Source of the DNA: DATKXO01 sp035528995
GTDB taxonomy: Bacteria; Planctomycetota; Phycisphaerae; UBA1845
Direction: 5' to 3'
DNA: 64,000 bases
Assembly (NCBI GenBank): GCA_035528995.1
Contig: DATKXO010000453.1
Location: 8,193-72,192 of the forward strand
Shown here: piece by piece, positions 50,870 through 60,109 of the stretch
Layout: each line of letters starts with the position of its first letter
How positions within the stretch are numbered: position 1 is the stretch's first letter
The notes under the pieces: generated by a model
The model's input: the letters and a program-made list of their open reading frames with translations, nothing else
Told to the model about the DNA's origin: nothing
The model's database searches: none
Position numbers and translations under genes: made by a program

Positions 50870-51568
50870 CTATCCTGCTTCAGCCGGCTCGGCCTGCATC
50901 TTGTACAGACTGGCCCGGTCGCCCAACAGAATCAGCAAACGAACGTCACGCTTGTCCAGGACGGCCGCATCGGGGAAGTCGTCCCGGATGGCCTCCAGGC
51001 GTGCATCGGCCGCCGCCAGCATATCCTCGCGGTCGCCGAATATGAGCCCGCCGCTGGGGCAGGCCGTCACGCAGGCCGGCAGGAGCCCGGCGTGGACCCG
51101 GTCCACGCACATGAGGCACTTGTGCATCTGGCCCGTCGCCGGGTCCTGACGCGGTAGGTCGAACGGGCAGGCCCGGCGGATGCGCTCATAGTCCTCCGCG
51201 GCCGTCAGCTCGTTGTACAGCACGGCGCCGGTCTCCTCGTCGATGGTGATGGCGTCCTTGTTCTCGGCCGCCTGACGACACGGTGCGTCCAGGCAATGGC
51301 GGCAGGAGCTGCGCATGAAGTTCCAGACCAGCGTCCCGTCCGGCCGCTCGGCCTCGTTGAAGAGGATCAGCAGCCGCTGGGTCGCCGACAGGTCCGGCGG
51401 ATTCTCGTAGCTGCCCCGATTGACGGGCACCTCCTCTTCCGCTGCCAGTCCGTTCCACTGCTTGCAGGCCACCTGGCAGGACCGGCATGCGAAACACTTG
51501 GTTGTGTCCATCAAGAATGACTTACCGTTCCCTGAGGGACCGGGTGAAATGACCGGTTCATCTGCCAT
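50870..51568 (-). CDS. fdhB: formate dehydrogenase iron-sulfur (beta) subunit
   Basis: 232 residues. Four-cluster electron-transfer protein of the FdnH/FdhB type: CFACRSCQVACKQWNG, SSCRHCLDAPCRQA, CPFDLP, KCLMCVDRVHAG and CVTACPSGGL. It receives electrons from the catalytic subunit 3 bp upstream. No C-terminal membrane helix is visible and no membrane cytochrome b subunit gene follows, so the pentaheme cytochrome probably takes its place. Confidence 0.92.
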   Translation of the reverse strand: MADEPVISPGPSGNGKSFLMDTTKCFACRSCQVACKQWNGLAAEEEVPVNRGSYENPPDLSATQRLLILFNEAERPDGTLVWNFMRSSCRHCLDAPCRQAAENKDAITIDEETGAVLYNELTAAEDYERIRRACPFDLPRQDPATGQMHKCLMCVDRVHAGLLPACVTACPSGGLIFGDREDMLAAADARLEAIRDDFPDAAVLDKRDVRLLILLGDRASLYKMQAEPAEAG

Positions 51569-51571
51569 GGC

Positions 51572-54500
51572 TTATGACTCCTTTACCACGTCAACCATGA
51601 AGGCCTTGCTTTCGGGAATCCGCGTGTTGGGATCGCCCACGTTGGGGGTCAACAGGTTGCCGCTGCTCAGCCGCGTCTTGTCCATCGTTGGCGCGGCCCA
51701 CCCGAAGCACCAGGGGACGCCCACCTGATGGACGGTCTCACCCTGGATGGTGAACGGCTTGAACCGCTTGGTGACGATGGCCACCGCCTGGACCTCGCCC
51801 CGGATGCTCCTGACCCGCACCCGCTCGCCGTTGGCGATGCCCTTTTCCGCGGCCAGTTCCTCGGACATCTCCACCCACATCTCCGGCTGCAGCTCGTTGA
51901 GCCAGGGGACCCAGCGAGTCATCACGCCGGTCTGCCAGTGCTCGACCACCCGATACGTCGAGCACACGATGGGGTATTGCGGATCGCCCGGATCGGCCAG
52001 CAGGTCCATGCCCCCCACGGGGGGTATGTGGGCCACCGGGTTGCTCCGGTTCGGGTGGCCCATCGGGTTGGTGGCCAGTGGGGACTCCACCGGCTCGTAG
52101 TGCTCGGGCACCGGCCCGTCCTTCATGCTGGCACTGGCCGGGTAAACGTTGCTGAAAATGCGCCCGACGCCCTCGGGCTGCATGATGAAGGGTAGATAGG
52201 AACTTTCGTTGAGCGTCCCGTCCGGATTGTTGAGCGGCGGGGCGCCGCCGTCGGGTACGTCGCCGACCCATTTCCCTTCAGCAGCGTTCCAGGCGATCAC
52301 CGGCGTCTGAGGCTTGAACGGATTGCCCAGCAGGTTCACGCTGGCCCGATTGTAGATGATGCGGCGGTTGACCGGCCAGCACCACGACCAGTTGGCGTTC
52401 AGTCCGATGCCCTCGGTCTCCCGCTCGCGCTTGGCCATCTTGTTGCCGGCCTCCTTGGTCCAGGAGTTACAATACAGCCAGTTACCCGAGGAGGTCGTCC
52501 CGTCGGCCTGCAACGCCGAGAAGCTGGGAACCAGATCGCCCGCACTGTATTGCGTCTCGCCGACGACGGTATCGACCAGGAAGTACCCGTTGATCTCCTT
52601 GGCCAGAAGATGCGTGGGCACCTCCGACCCGCCGAAGTAGTCCCACTTCAGGTTCAGAATCGGATCGGCGAACACGCTGCCGTCGGCCTCGTACAGACGC
52701 CGCACCTCGGTGAAGATCTCGTTCATGATCTCCGCGTCGGGCATGGCCTCGCCCGGCGGATCCACGGCCTTGTAGCGCCACTGGGCCCACCGGCCGGAGT
52801 TGGTGATGCTGCCCTCCTTCTCCACAGAGGCGGCGCACGGCAGTTGCCACACTTCGGTCTGGATGTCCGCGGGATTCATGCCCGGCCCGCGCCAGAACTC
52901 GGCCGTCTCCGAGTCGTAGATGTTGACGTTGACCAGCCAGTCGAGCTTGGCCAAAGCCTGCCGCACCTTGTTGGCGTTGGCGCTGCTGTTGGCCGGGTTC
53001 TGCCCCCAGGCGAAGAGGCCCTTGATGGTCCCGTCGTACATCGCGTCGAACAGGGTCTGCCAGGCGTAGTCGACCCCGTTGTCACGCTTGGGTAGCCAGT
53101 CGTAGCCGAAGTCGTTGTCCGAAGTGGCCGCACTGCCGAACATGCTCTTCAGGAAGCTGACCGTGTACTTGGGATAGTTGCCCCACCAACTGAGGCTTCG
53201 CGGTTCCACCGTCGCTGGCGTCCATCGTCCGTTGTACACGCTCAACGTCGTGTCCGACTCCTGCGGACTCTTGAGGTAGCCCGGCCAGATGTGGAACAGC
53301 AGGCAGTGGTCCGTCGAACCCTGCACGTTGGACTCGCCGCGCAAGGCGTTGACGCCGCCGCCGGCCACCCCGATGTTGCCCAGCAGAAGCTGGATCAGCG
53401 ACATGGTCCGGATGTTCTGGGCGCCGACGGTGTGCTGCGTCCAGCCCATCGCGTACATGATCGTGCCGGAGCGGTCGGGCAGATAGCAGTTGAGCACGTA
53501 CGTCTCGTACACCTTCTGCAGAAGCTCGGTGGGCGTGCCCGTGATGCCCGACACCGTCGCCAGGTCGTACCGCGAGTAATGGTCCTTGAGAATCTGGAAC
53601 ACGCAGCGCGGATGTTGCAGGCTGCGGTCCTTGACGATCACGCCGTCCTCGTCGGTCTCGAAGACCCAACTGGAACCGTCGTAACTGCGCTTCTCCGCGT
53701 TGTAGCCGCTGAACAGGCCGGTCGAGGGGTCGAAGGCGTAGCCCTCGGCCACCACGTACCCGGCGTTGGTGTAGTTGGCGACGTACTCCTCCTGGATGAG
53801 GTGGTTCGCCAACAGGTAGTTGATCATGCCGCCCAGGAACGCGATGTCCGTCCCGCTGCGAAGCGGCGCGTAGACGTCTGCCTTGCTGGAGGTACGGGTA
53901 AAGCGTGGGTCCACGTTGATCAGCTTCGCCCCCCGCGCCCGGGCCTCGGCCACCCAGCGGAAGGAGATGGGATGGTTCTCCGCCGCGTTCGAGCCCATGA
54001 TCAGGATGACATCGCTGTTCTGCAGGTCGATCCAGTGGTTGGTCATCGCACCCCGCCCGAATGAAGCCGCCAGACTGGCGACCGTGGCGGAGTGTCAGTT
54101 CCTCGCCTGGTGTTCGATGTACACCAGGCCCAAGGCCCGGAGCATCTTCTGATAGAGCCAGCACTCCTCGTTGTCCATCGCCGCGCTGCCCAGCGACGCG
54201 ATCCCCAGTGTGCGGTTGACCGTGCTGCCCGCGGCGTTGGTTGCCTCGAACGTCGCGTCCCGAGTCGCCTTGATCCGCTGGGCGATCGCCGTGACCGCTG
54301 CGGACCAGGATATCTCCGTCCACTCGTCGGCCCCCGCGGCGCGGTACCGCACCGTCTTCAGGCGGTTCTCGTTGTTGGCCATCTGGTACAGCGAGGACCC
54401 TTTGGAGCAGGCCGTCCCTTCGTTGATCGGGTGCTCCGGGTCGCCTTCGATGTTGATGACCGCACCGCCGGACGCGTCCACAACGAACCCGCACCCCACC

Positions 54501-54664
54501 GCGCAGTATGGGCACACGGTCGTGGTGCGGGTGGCCTCCGCAAGGTTCTTGCGGAGCTCCACGGCGTGAGCCTTCACCGGGTGGAGGGCAAACCCCATCC
54601 CGGCGACGGCCACCCCCGCGGTTACCGCGGAGGTTTTTAAAAACTCTCTGCGTGTGACTAGCAT
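51572..54664 (-). CDS. fdnG: formate dehydrogenase catalytic subunit, selenocysteine-containing
   Basis: 1030 residues with TGA at 54097-54095 read as selenocysteine (residue 190). N-terminal twin-arginine signal VTRREFLKTSAVTAG for Tat export. The Fe-S binding part has VCPYCAVGCGFVV, then KGSSLYQ. Around the Sec codon: YIEHQARN-U-HSATVASL, which is the FdnG-type site. Molybdopterin/tungstopterin bis-MGD domains follow (FGRGAMTNHWIDLQNSDVILIMGSN; SNVQGSTD) and a C-terminal dinucleotide domain (GVPWCFGWA). Oxidises formate to CO2 in the periplasm. AGGAGG is 6 bases before ATG 54664. Without Sec decoding the gene looks like two separate frames, 54095-54664 and 51572-54046. Confidence 0.95.
54066..54097 (-). 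promoter_or_regulatory. UGA-Sec codon and bSECIS element in fdnG
   Basis: TGA at 54097-54095, 12 bases, then GTCGCCA (54082-54076) paired with TGGCGGC (54072-54066) around a GTC loop. The loop G is 19 bases from the TGA, within the usual range. Confidence 0.75.
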
Positions 54665-55674
54665 CCGTACCTCCTGTGCTGGAAAGGACCCTGACGACTC
54701 AGAGGAATTGGGCAGCTGCAATAATGCCTATAACGATGTCTTGATCTGGAATAGAGGTGGGGAGAGGCGCGGTGGATGCCGGTCAACAACCCGACCGAAC
54801 CTGGAGCACAGGACCACCCGGCCGCGGCGTCCATCGCCGGGGACGCGACCAGCCAGCGCAATCCCCGCGTCGCCGATCGAGCCGACCCATCGAGAATCGG
54901 GGTGCTCGACCAGTTCCGAAAGTATGGACTCTGCCCGCGGCCCGGAAGCCCTGTCCGTCCAGTCATTGCGGAGCGCTCCTGCACATCACTGTGCACGCGC
55001 CCCTCACCAGCCACCCCCAGTATGGCCAAACGGCACCGCCCAGTCAAGCGGGAAGAGGCTCTTAAGTCACTGCAATACAAGGAGTTTCGTTATGTTCTGC
55101 CAAGCATAACGCCCCCCTCGCCGGCGGGTCGCCGCGCATCTGGCCCGCCGCCGCGCGGTCAGTGCTACTGTGCGCCGCGGGGGCGACGATCCCTCGCCCA
55201 CTGAGCGGGGCAACACATCCCTTGCTGAAACCCGCGCTTCCATCATGCCGGGGCCAACCGGTCGGGCCACGTCCGGAGCAGCCGGTTTTTCTCAACCTCA
55301 GGTTCACAACGGAGGTGTACGCCCGGCTCAGGGGCGGGGGTGCGCGGCGGGTCGACCGGCGGGTGCGGTGTGGTCTGCTTTCCACGGGCAGTGGCCATCG
55401 CCCTCCTACGGGTACATTCTCGCTTTCTTGTTTAAGCGTCTTAACGTGTGACTGAACCCCGGGGTCCACCTGTCCCACAAACGATCGCCCCAGCGCTCGG
55501 CAGTCGCGATCAAGCCGAAGGTCGAGCCTCGAGTTTCGAACCAGAGCGGAACGCCAACGTAACCCTCGCTGCCTTGGCAACATGCGCCTCTCTCTCTATA
55601 CTGACCATCGTGTCGGGCGGCCCGCAGCAGACGACGTACGCGACCGCCGCCGCCCGTTCGTGGATCCAGGCCCC
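54665..55674. other. long divergent intergenic region between fdnG and fdhD
   Basis: About 1 kb without a supported gene. It contains the ModE-box-like palindrome at 55088-55111, an ATAACG half site at 54729-54735 close to fdnG, and the palindrome TTAAG-CGT-CTTAA at 55432-55444. No clear tRNA or terminator. Confidence 0.5.
55088..55111. promoter_or_regulatory. 24-bp palindrome resembling a ModE (molybdate) operator
   Basis: CGTTATG (55088-55094), 10 bases (TTCTGCCAAG), CATAACG (55105-55111). ModE boxes are about 24-bp palindromes with CGTTAT...ATAACG ends; the E. coli modA operator, as I recall it, has the same ends and length. It lies between divergent fdnG and fdhD, and a ModE-like gene is present at 59570-60013. 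Confidence 0.6.
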
Positions 55675-56607
55675 GTGGAATCAATCCGACCAGATCATCC
55701 GACCGACGAAACGGACCCCGAAAAAACGGAGCACGAACGGGCAGCTCGAGACCAGACCATCGAGTGGCCTATTCGCCGATATCACCGCTCGGGGCGGCAG
55801 ACCGCCCTTCAGGACCGGGTGGTTCGCGAGCAGCGCGTCGAGCTGTTGCTCAACGGTGTTCCCCTGCTGGCCATGCTCGCCCTGCCCCGAGACGTGGAAG
55901 CCCTGGCTCTGGGGTTCCTCGTCTCCGAGGGCCTCTGGCGCGACTGCCAACGCCTGCCCGAGGTGTGTTTCGACCCTTCGGCCGGACGCGTCGATTGTAC
56001 CGGACCGTTTGATGAGGACGCGGCCGAGAGCATTCATCGCCGGTGGACCTTCGGTACCGGTTGCGGCGGGGGAGGAACCGCTCGCGACCCCTCGGTATTG
56101 GCCGAGTGTCGCCCGCTCGCCAGTCGGGTCACCGTTCCGGCCGCCCGCTTGGCGGCCCGGGGGCGCGAGTTCAGCCGCCAGGGCGCCCTGTACCGCTTGA
56201 CCGGTGGCGTGCACGCTTGCGGCATCGCCGACGCCGACCGGGTCTTGCTCTTCGCGGAGGACGTCGGTCGCCACAACGCCTTCGACAAGGTCGCAGGAAT
56301 GGCCCTGCTGGCCCGCATGGATCTGTCCAACAAGATCGCCCTGACCACCGGCCGGCTCTCAGCGGAGATCGTGGGCAAGGCCGTCGCCCATGGAGTGCCC
56401 CTGTTGGCCTCATCGTCGGCGCCGACGGCCATGGGCGTCCAATGGGCCCGCCGCTTCGGTATGACACTCGTCGGATTCCTGCGCGGTGGACGCATGAACG
56501 TCTATACCGGCTATCAACGCGTGACGGGCGACTCCGAACCGGGCGCGGCGGAGGTCGGCGGCGAGCCACCGACGGCCGGTGGCCGATCGCCGGAGGCCGG
56601 GGCCTGA
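55675..56607 (+). CDS. fdhD: formate dehydrogenase sulfurtransferase FdhD
   Basis: 310 residues from the GTG at 55675; the frame is open to an ATG at 55582 but that part is not conserved, and neither start has a strong ribosome site. Conserved core: QRVELLLNGVPLLAMLALP, LALGFLVSEGLWRD, RLTGGVHACGIADADRVLLFAEDVGRHNAFDKVAG and LTTGRLSAEIVGKA. FdhD moves sulfur from IscS to the Mo/W-bis-MGD cofactor of formate dehydrogenase. Odd: where E. coli FdhD has a CxxC pair (CGVCG), this protein reads TGCGGGG, keeping only the first Cys. Overlaps mobB by 1 base. Confidence 0.88.
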   Translation: MESIRPDHPTDETDPEKTEHERAARDQTIEWPIRRYHRSGRQTALQDRVVREQRVELLLNGVPLLAMLALPRDVEALALGFLVSEGLWRDCQRLPEVCFDPSAGRVDCTGPFDEDAAESIHRRWTFGTGCGGGGTARDPSVLAECRPLASRVTVPAARLAARGREFSRQGALYRLTGGVHACGIADADRVLLFAEDVGRHNAFDKVAGMALLARMDLSNKIALTTGRLSAEIVGKAVAHGVPLLASSSAPTAMGVQWARRFGMTLVGFLRGGRMNVYTGYQRVTGDSEPGAAEVGGEPPTAGGRSPEAGA

Positions 56608-57230
56608 TGGACCACGCCCGGACCATCCTCTCGGTCGTCGGTCCCCATTCCGGCTGCGGGAAAACCTCGTTTGTGATCCACCTGGTGCGGCACATCCCCG
56701 GCCTGGGCTGCCTCAAGATCAGCCCGGGCGGCGATCGGCTCCAGCAGCGGCCCGGACGCGGCAAAGCGATCCGGCCGGACTACGATCTGGAGGATTCCCA
56801 GCGCCTCGAACGCTCCGGTACAGACACCGCGTTGTACCTGACGGCCGGGGCCGCTGTGGTACACCGATTGCGGCACCGGCGTGACGGGTTGGCAACGGGG
56901 CTGCACGCAGCCCTTGCCCTGTACCCGGAGAGCACGCCCATCGTGGTCGAGAGCTCCCGCGCCGTGCGCCTGCTTCATCCGGCAGCCGTCGTCCTGGTGG
57001 TCCGTCCACCGATCCGTGAAATGAAGCCGACCACGGAAGCCATCTTACCGCAGGTGACCGACTTGTTGATCAACTCCAGTGACCCCAGCTTTGCGCTCAC
57101 CGCGTCCCAATGCCTGCAGCGAGATTTCCCCTCCCTGAAACCCCGATTCACCTGGTCAGCCGACCTGATCCGCGAACCACCGCCCCAGCGCCTACTGGCC
57201 CGCTTGCGGACCCTGCTCACGCCACGGTAG
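56607..57230 (+). CDS. MobB-like P-loop protein (molybdopterin-guanine dinucleotide synthesis)
   Basis: 207 residues. P-loop SVVGPHSGCGKTSFVIHLV right at the N terminus, then LKISPGGDR and VVESSRAVRLLHPAAVVLV, the layout of MobB-type GTP-binding adaptors in Mo-cofactor nucleotide attachment. It starts in the fdhD stop codon (TGATG), so it is translationally coupled. Supports cofactor supply to the formate dehydrogenase across the divergent gap. The exact biochemical role of MobB is not settled in general. Confidence 0.75.
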   Translation: MDHARTILSVVGPHSGCGKTSFVIHLVRHIPGLGCLKISPGGDRLQQRPGRGKAIRPDYDLEDSQRLERSGTDTALYLTAGAAVVHRLRHRRDGLATGLHAALALYPESTPIVVESSRAVRLLHPAAVVLVVRPPIREMKPTTEAILPQVTDLLINSSDPSFALTASQCLQRDFPSLKPRFTWSADLIREPPPQRLLARLRTLLTPR

Positions 57231-57868
57231 TGCGGTGTCACAATCACGCGGTCTCAGGAGTCGCCGCCGCGACGAGTTGGAGCACGTTCCCACCGCCGAC
57301 TTCAGCCACCATGTACTCTCTGCGTTCGCTTCGATGCCCCGACGGCCTCTGGCGGACAAAGCTCACATAGAAAAGCCGTGCGACAACCGTTTTCGCCCAA
57401 AGCACTTAGTGCTCTGGCCCGATGAGTGGACCGAAAAACCTGAAGGCAAGCCACGAAATGCGCTGTATAATGACCCTAGCAGTTCCATTGCACCGGTCAG
57501 ATGTGAGACGCACTTAGAGACTGAAGATACACCCAACGCGGCCGAGTCCGGCGCGGTCCGGGCGGTCGGGGCGAGAGAGGGACGCCACCGCGGCGCCCCT
57601 TTTCTGTAGGGATCGCCGAGGCAATATTCGAGTTCGTCCTCTGCCCAGACCGGTAGCTCTGCGCCGTCGGCCACGATAGGCGAGCGGCGGACAGTCCGGT
57701 TTGCGGTTGGGGATATCGTAGGGTCTGCCCCGGGCAGTGTTCTCGTTTTGTCGCCTCGTAGGGCGTAGGGAGGTCTGCTGATTGGAGGCGGGCCGCCTGA
57801 CCGGATGGTCACTAACCACAGCCCCGTCGGGCGCGCCCAATCGATGAGTCTGTGGAGGAGGTTCTGCC
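57231..57868. other. intergenic region with palindrome and promoter-like sequence
   Basis: 638 bp without a supported gene. AGCACTTAGTGCT (57401-57413) is a 13-bp palindrome; a perfect TATAAT at 57466-57471 has no good -35 box. Lower GC than neighbours in the middle. Confidence 0.35.
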
Positions 57869-58588
57869 ATGAAGAAAGCTGTTCTAAGTGTGCTCGTGGG
57901 ACTGTTCATCTGCTCGCCGGCGTGGGGCGATCTGACCTACCGCGACAGGTCGCAGGCTCAAATCGTCACGGCGGCTAACCCGATACCCCTCGGTGAGGGC
58001 TCGGGCCTGCGCGGCGGCACCCCGATCTACGACAGCCTGGGGCCCGGCACCGGCGGATACATCTACGAGCCGCCGGGCCTGGGCGTGATCGGTGAAGACG
58101 ACTGGTCGCCCTGGCCGACCAGTAGCCCATGGTGCGGCGTTACCCAGGTCACTTTCGCTGGCGGCGTCACGGCGGCCGACGGGCTCTTGTGGTTCAAGTT
58201 CTACACGGATGCAACCGCCAGCCGGAACTTCGCCACCAGCTTCGGTGTGGTGCTCCCGACCGCTGGGAACTTCATCTGGCAGATTACGATCCCGTGGGTA
58301 CCGTCCTTCTGGCTGCCGCCCGTATACCACCCTTACTCGCTGGAAGTCGTTGCCAATACCACCTTTACCGGCGGCGGCGGCACGTTCGCGACCGACATTT
58401 CCGCCCGCTGGGCCCTCACCACGCCGGATGCCGTTGTAGTCGGGTCCAATCTGACGACCTGGGGAGGCGGGTACCAGACCGGCCTGGGTCCGCTGGTCCA
58501 CGCCTTCCGCTTCGAGGTTCCCGAGCCGACGACCCTCGCCCTGCTCGTGGGCGGAGCGGCGTTGGCCTGTTCCAGAAGAAGGAGATAA
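57869..58588 (+). CDS. PEP-CTERM protein, paralog 1
   Basis: 239 residues. Signal peptide (MKKAVLSVLVGLFICSPAWG), beta-rich Gly/Pro/Thr domain, then a PEP-CTERM tail (VPEPTTLALLVGGAALA plus SRRRR) for exosortase sorting. GGAGGAGG lies just before the ATG. Related to the next gene: both have a YDSL-type segment, W-F-K/E-F-Y near the middle, NTT(F/L)TGGG and a shared domain layout. Surface protein of unknown function. A strong terminator follows. Confidence 0.85.
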   Translation: MKKAVLSVLVGLFICSPAWGDLTYRDRSQAQIVTAANPIPLGEGSGLRGGTPIYDSLGPGTGGYIYEPPGLGVIGEDDWSPWPTSSPWCGVTQVTFAGGVTAADGLLWFKFYTDATASRNFATSFGVVLPTAGNFIWQITIPWVPSFWLPPVYHPYSLEVVANTTFTGGGGTFATDISARWALTTPDAVVVGSNLTTWGGGYQTGLGPLVHAFRFEVPEPTTLALLVGGAALACSRRRR

Positions 58589-58623
58589 CCGCCTGATCTG
58601 AAGACGTATCGGCTACGCGAACG

Positions 58624-58658
58624 GGCCGGGGGAGCGATCCTCTGGCCTGTTCTTTTTG
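58624..58658 (+). terminator. rho-independent terminator after PEP-CTERM paralog 1
   Basis: 10-bp stem GGCCGGGGGA / TCCTCTGGCC with two G-T pairs, GNRA-type GCGA loop (58634-58637), followed by TGTTCTTTTT. Confidence 0.85.
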
Positions 58659-58735
58659 TCCACGCACTCGGCTTTGACGACAGACGTATGGATAAGATTC
58701 GTGCGGCACGGCCGCCATTTCGGGAGACGGATATC

Positions 58736-59446
58736 ATGAAAACCACTGCACAAACCATGCTTTTGCTTGCCCTGATGGCGGCGCCGGCCGCCGCCGAGCT
58801 GACCCACGGGAACCGCACCGGCCCGATCTTCACCGCCGAGCGCGCCGGGATTCCCGACACAGATCTGCGGGCCTACACTGGTTGCTATGACAGCCTGTAT
58901 GCCGGCGTGGCTGGCTATTGGACCAACGGCCCGACGCTGGGCGCGCTGGGCTACGATGACTACAAGACCATCAGCCCCACAAGGCTCTCGGCGATAAAGT
59001 TCGTCGGCGGGCTGACGCGCGTCACCGGGCTCGGTGGCTCTGCTGCGGTGATGTGGTTCGAGTTCTACGATCCGACGAGCATGAACCTTCTGACGACCTT
59101 CGGCGTGCTCCTTGGCACGCCCGGGAACTGGATTTGGACGATCAATACGGGCTGGCCGCCGTTCAAGATTCCGCACTCGGCCCTGTACCGGATCGTGACG
59201 AACACGACGCTCACCGGCGGTGGTGCTTACTCGACGACGATCGGAGGCCACTGGTTCTTTACCTCGTCGGACGCTCTGGTCGTGGGTTCGAACAACCCGG
59301 CCATCGGACCGCCGCTCATCACGACGGCCTATGGCGCCACGTTCCCGTCGGTCCACTGTTTCGCCTTCATCGATGTCCCGGAGCCGACGACGCTGCTACT
59401 GCTGGGCTGCGGGATCCTGTTGGCTTGCCCGCGGCGTGTGCGATGA
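58736..59446 (+). CDS. PEP-CTERM protein, paralog 2
   Basis: 236 residues. Signal peptide (MKTTAQTMLLLALMAAPAAA), domain related to the preceding gene (YDSLYAGVAGYW, MWFEFYDPTSM, NTTLTGGGAYSTT, SSDALVVGSN), and PEP-CTERM tail VPEPTTLLLLGCGILLA with a Cys-Pro-Arg-Arg end. GGGAG lies 9 bases before ATG 58736. Tandem duplication of a surface protein gene. Confidence 0.83.
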   Translation: MKTTAQTMLLLALMAAPAAAELTHGNRTGPIFTAERAGIPDTDLRAYTGCYDSLYAGVAGYWTNGPTLGALGYDDYKTISPTRLSAIKFVGGLTRVTGLGGSAAVMWFEFYDPTSMNLLTTFGVLLGTPGNWIWTINTGWPPFKIPHSALYRIVTNTTLTGGGAYSTTIGGHWFFTSSDALVVGSNNPAIGPPLITTAYGATFPSVHCFAFIDVPEPTTLLLLGCGILLACPRRVR

Positions 59447-59569
59447 AGACCGGGCAATGACGTAAACAGGCCGCGCGGTGGCGGCGGGTCGGTCTTCTGA
59501 CTCGTTCAATGTAGGGGTCGCCCGGGCACCGTACTCACCTCGCCGCCGCCGCGCTTCTGCCCGGATGCT

Positions 59570-60013
59570 CTACCCGTCGCTGTCCTGCGGTCCGTCCACT
59601 CCAGGCTTGGACCAGCGGGCGAAGTGACGCTGGCAGGCGGAGGCGAGGCCTTCTTCCACCTCGCAATGGAAATCGTGATAGGCTTTCAGCAGGGCCCGGC
59701 CCTCGGCCGTCAGGTTGGTGCCGCCGCCGTCGCGACCACCGCGCTGCGGCTCCACCACGGTCAGGCCCGTCCGCTGCTCGATGAGTCGCAGGTGCTTCCA
59801 CGCCAGCCGATAGCTCATCTGGAGCTGCTTCGCCGCCGCGGACAGCGACCTCGTCGCGGCTATCGCCTCGAGCAGGCGGACCTTTCCGGGCCCCAGTGCA
59901 TTGTGCCCCTTGACGTCGACCCACAGGCGCAAGCGCCCTTCCCAGGTTCCCGGCGGTGCGTCGCTCTGAGCTTTCTCTCGGCCTTTGCGCGGACCGCGCT
60001 GAATGCGTGGCAT
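59570..60013 (-). CDS. ModE-like molybdate regulator, DNA-binding domain only
   Basis: 147 residues. LysR-type winged helix as in ModE: LGPGKVRLLEAIAATRSLSAAAKQLQMSYRLAWKHLRLIEQ, then VVEPQRGGRDGGGTNLTAEG. The molybdate-binding (TOBE/Di-MOP) domains of full ModE are missing; the 35-residue tail is not similar. GGAG precedes ATG 60013. It can recognise the ModE-box-like palindrome at 55088-55111. Without sensing domains, it needs a partner or a different signal for molybdate. Confidence 0.8.
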   Translation of the reverse strand: MPRIQRGPRKGREKAQSDAPPGTWEGRLRLWVDVKGHNALGPGKVRLLEAIAATRSLSAAAKQLQMSYRLAWKHLRLIEQRTGLTVVEPQRGGRDGGGTNLTAEGRALLKAYHDFHCEVEEGLASACQRHFARWSKPGVDGPQDSDG

Positions 60014-60109
60014 CTGCCGTCTCCACGACCTGATCGGCTGGCCTGAATCTCCCCTGCGCCGCCCGATCAGGCACACCCTCTTCCGCCTTCGGCGTCGGAT
60101 AGCCGGGGC

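Noticed and set aside
54755..55204. Plus-strand frame containing MAKRHRPVKREEALKSLQY
   Set aside because: No ribosome site before its ATG, and the ModE-box-like palindrome lies within it.
57363..57812. 149-codon minus-strand frame in the gap after mobB
   Set aside because: No start with ribosome site and low-complexity composition; the region looks intergenic.
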